Below, piece by piece: positions 59,501 to 64,000 of a DNA stretch of 64,000 nucleotides. The notes under the pieces are model-generated. The model had not been told where the DNA came from. It saw nothing but the letters and a program-made list of their open reading frames with translations, and did not search any database. The position numbers and the translations under genes are program-made. Numbering within the stretch: the first letter of the stretch is position 1; every line of letters begins with the position of its first letter. This stretch comes from a virus: IMG/VR virus record IMGVR_UViG_3300028025_005797, positions 1 through 64,000 of that record, one strand, 5' to 3'.

Positions 59501-60178
59501 CTATTCATAAAAAAATTGACCAGTTTCTAAAGCTGTTGGAGGACTATCTTTATGCCAAACATTTACAACCATAACCCTTCTAACTCCAGTTACAGGAGCG
59601 GTTGTATTATGTATTATGTGACCTGCATCGAATATTATTAACCTATTGGGATTACAGGCTATTCTTTCTCTTAACTCAATTGGAACTATTAATGGATCTA
59701 TATTTTCCATTTCTAAAGCTTCTTCTGTATTTTCAGAAACTGCAGTTGGATGCAGTTCTAAGAATCCACCTACAACATCATTTGTATGAGGGTAATACAC
59801 GCACCCTATCGCTGGTCCTCTAAATATTTTTTTATCTGCGTAAAGGAAAGTATCTTCATCTACGTGTGTTCCTAAATATTGTCCAGGATTGAATGTCCTT
59901 GTCCAGTACTCAAAACCGCAAACCTCTTCCGTTGAAAAAGGTAAATTATTTTCCCATATTTGTTTTACTACTTTTTTCCTTGGGGTATCTACTGGTGATT
60001 TCCACCAACCATCCCAAAACATGTACGGTGCAAAGCAGTCTGATTTTTCGTCATGGTAACTATTTAACTCGATTGCTATTCTATCTTCATTTCCCATAGA
60101 CGGTGGAAAAAAATCTTTTGTTTCTTCAATTTCTCTTAAAAGAGCTTTATCTTTAATAAAATCATCTAATATAATCAT
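59501..60178 (-). CDS. 2-oxoglutarate/Fe(II) oxygenase (225 aa), divergent type
   Basis: The motifs are His105-Asp107 in YLGTHVDED, a distal histidine at 187 or 190 in FDAGHIIHNTTAP and Arg200/Arg201 in TGVRRVMVVNVW. The C-terminal half (CNPNRLIIFDAGHIIH) follows the usual double-stranded beta-helix. It differs from the tandem trio in having no EELxGxNF segment and a shorter frame, so it is a separate lineage. There is no SD before ATG 60178; a TACTAT six bases upstream of the ATG would again allow a leaderless start. The substrate is unknown. Confidence 0.78.
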   Translation of the reverse strand: MIILDDFIKDKALLREIEETKDFFPPSMGNEDRIAIELNSYHDEKSDCFAPYMFWDGWWKSPVDTPRKKVVKQIWENNLPFSTEEVCGFEYWTRTFNPGQYLGTHVDEDTFLYADKKIFRGPAIGCVYYPHTNDVVGGFLELHPTAVSENTEEALEMENIDPLIVPIELRERIACNPNRLIIFDAGHIIHNTTAPVTGVRRVMVVNVWHKDSPPTALETGQFFYE

Positions 60179-60190
60179 AAGTATATAGTA

Positions 60191-60877
60191 CTACAATTTT
60201 ACTGCGTATGTAACAGCTGCTCCTGTTGGGTTATGGTAAACGGCTGAATTGTCAATATTTTTTAGGACTTGATGAACCTGATAAATTTCAGTAAATATAG
60301 ATTCATCTTGATACAGCGAATCCATCCCTGTGTAAAGCATCATGAGAGTTCCGTTTTTGTTTAATCTATTAAAAAAATTAACAGCAATATTAGGATTGTG
60401 AATTACATCATGGAGACTCATACATATGAAATCATAAGTTGGACCTTGATTTGCTTCAATCTCCTGCATTGTTACGGTGTCGTAATTCCATCCATCTGTT
60501 TTTATAAATTGCTCAAATAAATCTAACTGATAGTTATTCAACATTGTTAACTTAGACCTTTTATGCATTAAGTTCGCCAAGCCAGTGTTAAATGCTGGAA
60601 GAGTCATTAGAGTTGTTTCTGGTTTTGCTGTAAGAAAACCAAACTCATGAGTATTGGCCGCATAATAATATGCTGGGTTTACGTTCCAAAAATGAGTATC
60701 CTCACTAAATACATCAAAATACCATATTAGAAAATCCATTCCAACAGCTATTTTTCTTTTATCTAATGATAAAGTTTTAAGATAATTATTTATTTTTTTA
60801 CTCTTAGATATTGAATCTTCAACTGATTCTATATCTACATATTTAATTAACTTAATTAAATTTTCAAAATAATTCAT
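60191..60877 (-). CDS. Possible methyltransferase-fold protein (228 aa)
   Basis: The pattern is of a degenerate class I SAM-methyltransferase: LTMLNNYQLDLFEQFIKTDGWNYDTVTMQEI (strand-helix-strand), then TYDFICMSLHDVIHNPNIAVNFFNRLNKNGTLMMLYTG, like the D-x-I-x-x-x-x-x-h strand 4 and post-strand GGxLxxxD-type segment. The glycine-rich SAM motif I is not obvious, so activity is doubtful. ATG 60877 follows the TGA of the upstream gene (TGAAATG); a GTG at 60889 is possible. It lies among oxygenase genes and may act on a shared small molecule or a surface glycan. This is low certainty. Confidence 0.4.
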   Translation of the reverse strand: MNYFENLIKLIKYVDIESVEDSISKSKKINNYLKTLSLDKRKIAVGMDFLIWYFDVFSEDTHFWNVNPAYYYAANTHEFGFLTAKPETTLMTLPAFNTGLANLMHKRSKLTMLNNYQLDLFEQFIKTDGWNYDTVTMQEIEANQGPTYDFICMSLHDVIHNPNIAVNFFNRLNKNGTLMMLYTGMDSLYQDESIFTEIYQVHQVLKNIDNSAVYHNPTGAAVTYAVKL

Positions 60878-60878
60878 T

Positions 60879-61172
60879 TCATAGTTCACGACTAATTGCT
60901 CCTAAAGCCAGTTGACGCATAAACCAAAGTCGTCTAATATTTCCTATTAATGAAATTCTTTGATTTTTTAAAAACAAAAAGACTTCATTTTTTCGACCAT
61001 CTAATTCATTAGATTCGATTTCTTTTATTGGAATATCTGTTACTCCTCTAGCTGAGTCTATTAACTCATCTATCGAATATGAATCATACTCATCAATGTT
61101 TAATCCAACAAAACAAACATAGAAAGCTAATTGTTCGTTTATATAATCTAAGTCTTTTTGTGCGTTATACAT
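60879..61172 (-). CDS. Hypothetical protein (97 aa)
   Basis: A mostly helical, charged protein (MYNAQKDLDYINEQLAFYVCFVG, SIDELIDSARGVTDIPIKEIESNELDGRKNEVFLFLKNQRISLIGNIRRLWFMRQL). The start directly follows the TAA of the upstream gene, suggesting coupling. No motif recognised. The real-gene call rests on tight operon packing and a start/stop layout without gaps. Confidence 0.55.
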   Translation of the reverse strand: MYNAQKDLDYINEQLAFYVCFVGLNIDEYDSYSIDELIDSARGVTDIPIKEIESNELDGRKNEVFLFLKNQRISLIGNIRRLWFMRQLALGAISREL

Positions 61173-61379
61173 TTATATTAAATCTTCTATAGTTGGAGAA
61201 AGCGGGAGTATTATATATTTATTTTTATCTGCAAATTCTTTAGTAAGAACATATTCACGAGTAGTGCCTCCATTGGGCATTATTATGTTACCGTCTTCTT
61301 CTGAGTAAGTGGGGACTGAGTCGTCTAGAGCTTCAGTAAACTCATGTATTGGCTCTTCGCTAACTGGCTTGTTGTTCAT
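61173..61379 (-). CDS. Hypothetical acidic protein (68 aa)
   Basis: It is small and acidic (EEPIHEFTEALDDSVPTYSEEDGNIIMPNGGTTREYVLTKEFADK), overlaps the gene before it by 20 bases and is followed immediately by the next start. No family recognised. It is kept because operon spacing leaves no room for an alternative and the frame is well filled. Confidence 0.5.
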   Translation of the reverse strand: MNNKPVSEEPIHEFTEALDDSVPTYSEEDGNIIMPNGGTTREYVLTKEFADKNKYIILPLSPTIEDLI

Positions 61380-61560
61380 TTTTGATTAAACTTCTCAATA
61401 TATTTTCTTGAATTTGTTTTGCCTTAAAAGCTTGTTTAGAGATAATCGATTCTTGTGTTTCTTGTTCGTTAAGAAGATAAGAAAGTTTTTCAACAGAATT
61501 AGACAATGAGCTAATAGCCCTACTTCTTATTTTGCTTTTTTGTTCCTGTGTAAAATTCAT
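61360..61560 (-). CDS. Hypothetical helical protein (66 aa)
   Basis: A short basic helix-rich protein (FTQEQKSKIRSRAISSLSNSVEKLSYLLNEQETQESIISKQAFKAKQIQENILRSLIKNEQQ) that could form one long coiled coil. Its ATG lies one base after the TAA of the DUF6065 gene. Function unknown. Confidence 0.5.
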   Translation of the reverse strand: MNFTQEQKSKIRSRAISSLSNSVEKLSYLLNEQETQESIISKQAFKAKQIQENILRSLIKNEQQAS

Positions 61561-61561
61561 A

Positions 61562-62260
61562 TTAAGGATGAGCTAACTTTGGTAAGCCTTCAAAAGCTGG
61601 ACCAATTCTTTCTCCATTTTCATCTAAACCAGTCTTAATTCCTTTTGTCCAAGTCCAAGGATTCTCTGTATTGTTTTTCATTTTTGCATTTCCGTATGAA
61701 GAGCGCGCATCCATTAGATCTGGCTTATCCCAAAGATTCTCTACAACAATTTCTGTTGATTCAAGTAAGGTATTCGGATAAATAACAAAATGCATTATAG
61801 GCATTCCTTTTGGAAAAAGGACTGGTTCTCCAACTTTTGTTATTTGCCAATTCATATTAAATTCGTCTGGCCACCAATAACTTGGTATTGATGCAGTCAG
61901 TGGAACTGCACCATCAATAAAATAATTAGGTGAACCAGATATCCAAGTGCTATATCCGTCTTCCGTATTAAAAGCCCAACCTGTAGTAAATGACATCATT
62001 CCAATGATGCTTGGGATTGCAATTGGCCTATCATCAAGTTTTTCGCCCTCCAATACTTTGGGAACTGTGTTTCCACCATCCCATTGAACTAGAACATCTT
62101 GTTGAAGAATTAGTTCCCAACCAGTAACATTAGCAACCGTTAAAGGCAGGCATTGATATGCATGCTTATTGTATGTAGCATCCATCCAATCTCTATTAAA
62201 TCGAGATTGCTTTATCTCTGGTGGATTTTGAGTTGTCTTTACTAACGTTAACTTGGTCAT
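61562..62260 (-). CDS. DUF6065 family protein (232 aa)
   Basis: It has the features I associate with DUF6065: NRDWMDATYNKHAYQCLPLTVANVTGWELILQQDVLVQWDGG, IIGMMSFTTGWAFNTEDGYSTWISGSPNYFIDGAVPLTASIPSYWWPDEFNMNWQITK, and GMPIMHFVIYP. The family is uncharacterised. I know of members beside 2-oxoglutarate oxygenases in phages and bacteria, and here it lies between such genes, so a role in the same modification is plausible. It is tryptophan-rich and beta-rich, perhaps a jelly roll. AAGG lies upstream of ATG 62260. Confidence 0.75.
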   Translation of the reverse strand: MTKLTLVKTTQNPPEIKQSRFNRDWMDATYNKHAYQCLPLTVANVTGWELILQQDVLVQWDGGNTVPKVLEGEKLDDRPIAIPSIIGMMSFTTGWAFNTEDGYSTWISGSPNYFIDGAVPLTASIPSYWWPDEFNMNWQITKVGEPVLFPKGMPIMHFVIYPNTLLESTEIVVENLWDKPDLMDARSSYGNAKMKNNTENPWTWTKGIKTGLDENGERIGPAFEGLPKLAHP

Positions 62261-62264
62261 CTAA

Positions 62265-62999
62265 TTACCTTGGTGGTGCATACATTATTGGCTGTGTGCC
62301 ACCCTTTGATATTCCAACATTTTCAGAAACTTTTGAACCATCTGAAGCATAGCCTATTGGACCTCTATGGTTGTTATCGTTGTAGTCAAACATTGTTACT
62401 GCACTATATTTAATGCCACTAGTAACCTTTAGTGAAGCGTGGGCATAGATATAGGTTGATGGAAATATTAAAATGTCACCTTTTTGTGGCTTGAATGCAA
62501 TATTTAAATAAGGGAACCAAAGCTCTCCGCCTTCATAGTCATCATTGAGATAGGCAATTGATGAGACTGTGCAGGTGTAAGAGAATCCATGATCTGTATG
62601 AACAGCAAAATGCTGATCTGCACCGTATCGAACAAAGTTAATAGCCTCCATATATTCCATTTTGAAATTATATAAAGATTCATAATGAGTTAAGCATTGT
62701 TTGATTGCTTTTTCTGTATCTTCATAACAATTTTTTATTTCTTCAAATTCTGGAGTTAACATTGGCCAATGCATTGGGCTCATTTTTAGATCTACGCAGT
62801 CTCTATATTCTGGCATTTTTTCATTGTAACCGACCAATGCTTCTGACCATTTAAAAAATTCATGGGTGCTATTGCCAATAGTTTTTTCTAGTCTTTCTGG
62901 AATGTTTACATCGTCTGCAAGTGCGCCCCTATAAAGATATATTCCAAGTTTAGCGTTGTCTTCTGGATTTTTGCAAGCTCCTACATGAAAGTATTCCAT
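62265..62999 (-). CDS. 2-oxoglutarate/Fe(II) oxygenase, prolyl-4-hydroxylase-like (244 aa)
   Basis: It carries His134-Asp136 in FAVHTDHGF, His187 in YIYAHASLKVTSG and Lys197 in GIKYS where most relatives have Arg; animal prolyl 4-hydroxylases also use Lys to hold 2-oxoglutarate. YEGGELWFPYLNIAFKPQKGDILIFPSTYIYAH is typical P4H sequence. I chose ATG 62999 over 63014 because GGAG is placed five bases before it. The promoter TGGTATAAT at 63035-63043 gives a short leader. It is divergent from the plus-strand oxygenase gene. Confidence 0.86.
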   Translation of the reverse strand: MEYFHVGACKNPEDNAKLGIYLYRGALADDVNIPERLEKTIGNSTHEFFKWSEALVGYNEKMPEYRDCVDLKMSPMHWPMLTPEFEEIKNCYEDTEKAIKQCLTHYESLYNFKMEYMEAINFVRYGADQHFAVHTDHGFSYTCTVSSIAYLNDDYEGGELWFPYLNIAFKPQKGDILIFPSTYIYAHASLKVTSGIKYSAVTMFDYNDNNHRGPIGYASDGSKVSENVGISKGGTQPIMYAPPR

Positions 63000-63034
63000 A
63001 TTATCTCCATTCATTTTTAATTTATGATATGATT

Positions 63035-63043
63035 ATTATACCA
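63035..63043 (-). promoter_or_regulatory. Extended -10 promoter TGGTATAAT of accessory/late operon
   Basis: Minus-strand TGGTATAAT lies in the divergent gap between 62999 and 63067, preceded by TGT; no strong -35. It probably drives the minus-strand operon starting with the oxygenase gene. Confidence 0.55.
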
Positions 63044-63066
63044 CAACTTCAAGTCTAGGGGTTATT

Positions 63067-63699
63067 ATGTTTAATACAAATGACAAGTCATTAATTCTAC
63101 CAGGACATTTTGGTTCTTCATCTGACAATATAAAAATTATTAAAAATTTTGTTGAATTAGAAGATCTAAAAAAAATACAGTCTTTTCTACCTACAATTAA
63201 TGAATGGATGGATGCAGGAGAAAACACCTATTCCGAGGATGGTACATGTACTTATGATGCTTCTTATTGGTCAAATCGCCAATGTAGTTATGATATCCTA
63301 TCTAGGATTAATTTAGATATTTGCAATTTAGTGGACAAGTATATATTGAAAATGAAATACTTTTTAGAGGATAGCTTTAATGTTAAGCTCTCCGTTAGGC
63401 CACCGGTTATCATTAGATGGTTTCCGGGTCTAGAACAGCAGCCTCATGCAGACAAGCAGCTGAACAATGGTTTACCTAATCCATTCCCCACGTATGATTT
63501 AAATTCACTAATTTATTACAATGATGAATTTGAAGGCGGAGAGCTTTATTATCCACAACATGATATTGTTGTTAAACCAGAACCTGGTCTTGCGGTTGCT
63601 CATCCTGGTGATATTAATTATCTTCATGGCGTCAAAATGGTAACATCTGGAGAAAGATTTACCACACCATCTTTTTACACTATTACTGAATTAATATAA
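63067..63699 (+). CDS. 2-oxoglutarate/Fe(II) oxygenase, prolyl-4-hydroxylase-like (210 aa)
   Basis: The only plus-strand gene. It has His127-Asp129 in QQPHADKQ, His187 in NYLHGVKMVTSGERF and Arg197, plus FEGGELYYPQHDIVVKPEPGLAVAHPGD. This is a compact P4H-like catalytic domain with a short N-terminal helical part. AGGGG lies six bases before the ATG. It ends shortly before a bidirectional-looking hairpin, and the gene on the other side of that hairpin ends in a proline-rich repeat, a possible substrate for such an enzyme. No in-frame CGG on this strand. Confidence 0.85.
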   Translation: MFNTNDKSLILPGHFGSSSDNIKIIKNFVELEDLKKIQSFLPTINEWMDAGENTYSEDGTCTYDASYWSNRQCSYDILSRINLDICNLVDKYILKMKYFLEDSFNVKLSVRPPVIIRWFPGLEQQPHADKQLNNGLPNPFPTYDLNSLIYYNDEFEGGELYYPQHDIVVKPEPGLAVAHPGDINYLHGVKMVTSGERFTTPSFYTITELI

Positions 63700-63721
63700 A
63701 TAAATTTATTTCCAATTAGAT

Positions 63722-63750
63722 AACCCACCCTTTTTACGGGGTGGGTTTTT
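63722..63750 (+). terminator. Intrinsic terminator between convergent genes
   Basis: A perfect 9-bp stem AACCCACCC/GGGTGGGTT (63722-63730 and 63739-63747) with an 8-base loop, followed by TTT on the plus strand (TTTTT including the stem end). It terminates the oxygenase gene; the reverse direction lacks a good T-run. Confidence 0.82.
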
Positions 63751-63761
63751 CTATTTATCTA

Positions 63762-64000
63762 TTACTTGAATGCTGGTGGGAAGTAAGGTGGGAAATATGG
63801 TGGGAAGTATGGTGGGAAGAATGGTGGGAAAAACGGTGGGAAATAAGGCGGGAAGAATGGTGGGAAAAACGGTGGGAAATAAGGCGGGAAGAATGGTGGG
63901 AAAAACGGTGGAAAATAAGGCGGGAAGAATGGTGGAAAAAACGGTGGGAAATAAGGCGGGAAGAAAGGTGGAAAGAATGGAGGAAAGTAAGGACTATTAA
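63762..64000 (-). CDS. C-terminus of a protein ending in 18 PP(F/Y)F repeats (5' end outside window)
   Basis: On the minus strand the frame ends ...YFPPAFK and TAA at 63764-63762. It consists of tandem tetrapeptides PPFF or PPYF, with every third one PPYF over most of the array. Base differences between repeats fall at third codon positions and are silent (CCA/CCG/CCT, TTC/TTT, TAT/TAC), apart from single-base Phe/Tyr changes. This shows coding on this strand and selection for the peptide. The plus-strand open frame over the same bases shows many amino-acid changes and is a shadow. Function unknown; a proline-rich, aromatic virion tail or linker is likely. Confidence 0.75.
   Translation of the reverse strand, partial: NSPYFPPFFPPFFPPYFPPFFPPFFPPYFPPFFPPFFPPYFPPFFPPFFPPYFPPFFPPFFPPYFPPYFPPYFPPAFK
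63774..63989. repeat. 12-bp tandem repeat with 36-bp higher-order period
   Basis: Eighteen consecutive 12-bp units encode PP(F/Y)F on the minus strand. A 36-bp super-unit (FF, FF, YF) is repeated about four times with silent changes, indicating expansion by unequal exchange or slippage. Confidence 0.9.

Noticed and set aside
1-63000. Many short plus-strand ORFs of 60-150 codons
   Set aside because: They lie opposite long minus-strand genes, lack SD sites and recognisable proteins, and are shadows of those genes.
63770-64000. Plus-strand ORF with repeated MVGK-like units
   Set aside because: Base changes between repeats are silent on the minus strand but change amino acids on the plus strand.
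1-64000. Reassigned stop codon (TGA or TAG)
   Set aside because: TAA, TAG and TGA all end genes at well-packed boundaries, for example TAG at 12447 and TGA at 54418.
1-64000. tRNA genes (especially one that could read CGGA), CRISPR, integrase, transposons
   Set aside because: The intergenic gaps are all under about 105 bases and none forms a recognisable tRNA; no repeats or enzymes of these types were seen.

Overview
The window is part of the genome of an AT-rich double-stranded DNA phage with a contractile tail (myovirus morphotype). Two sheath proteins, three tube-like proteins, a gp25-like wedge, a J/gp6-like wedge, an OB-fold spike-associated protein, a giant hub and a three-enzyme tail lysin show this. 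All genes but one lie on the minus strand in tightly packed, often overlapping order. Prolyl-4-hydroxylase-like oxygenases and a DUF6065 protein suggest an aquatic phage. I cannot fix the host. One gene looks leaderless while the major structural genes have good Shine-Dalgarno sites.

Layout in the direction of transcription, from high to low coordinates. 63762-64000: 3' end of a gene ending in 18 PP(F/Y)F repeats, convergent with the only plus-strand gene (63067-63699). 55.7-63.0 kb: accessory block with five more 2-oxoglutarate/Fe(II) oxygenases (six in all), DUF6065, a glutathione-peroxidase-like protein lacking the peroxidatic cysteine, a possible methyltransferase and small unknowns. 47.1-55.7 kb: connector, neck, accessory sheath, tail completion, sheath, tube and tube-like genes. 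45.9-47.1 kb: tandem tail-assembly-chaperone paralogues. 30.5-45.9 kb: three very large internal virion or tape-measure-type proteins. 12.4-30.5 kb: 3803-aa hub, tail lysin, OB-fold protein, wedge proteins and a metallophosphoesterase. 1-12.4 kb: very large fibre or appendage proteins.

The main discovery is a genome-wide recoding pattern. Seven genes appear broken by 12 frameshifts. Every one is a +1 shift, and every one sits at an in-frame CGG triplet (CGGA ten times, CGGT twice). If the C is skipped, or CGGA/CGGT is read as a four-base codon, all seven genes become single intact frames of whole-codon length (123, 210, 2277, 2059, 785, 917 and 1592 aa). I checked by hand the phase of every CCG on the plus strand inside the minus-strand genes, and every CGG in the plus-strand gene. 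I found no in-frame CGG anywhere else, including the 3803-codon hub, the 1908-codon fibre and the 2167 codons after the site in the 2277-aa gene. The other five arginine codons are used normally. CGG therefore seems not to be an ordinary arginine codon here but a +1 frameshift codon, probably read as Gly through GGA/GGT. The nearest precedent I know is the AGGY (Gly) and CCC frameshift codons of Perkinsus mitochondria; unassigned CGG is known from Mycoplasma capricolum. Gene coordinates below join the frames across these sites.

No tRNA, rRNA, CRISPR array, integrase or insertion sequence was recognised. No intergenic gap exceeds about 105 bases.
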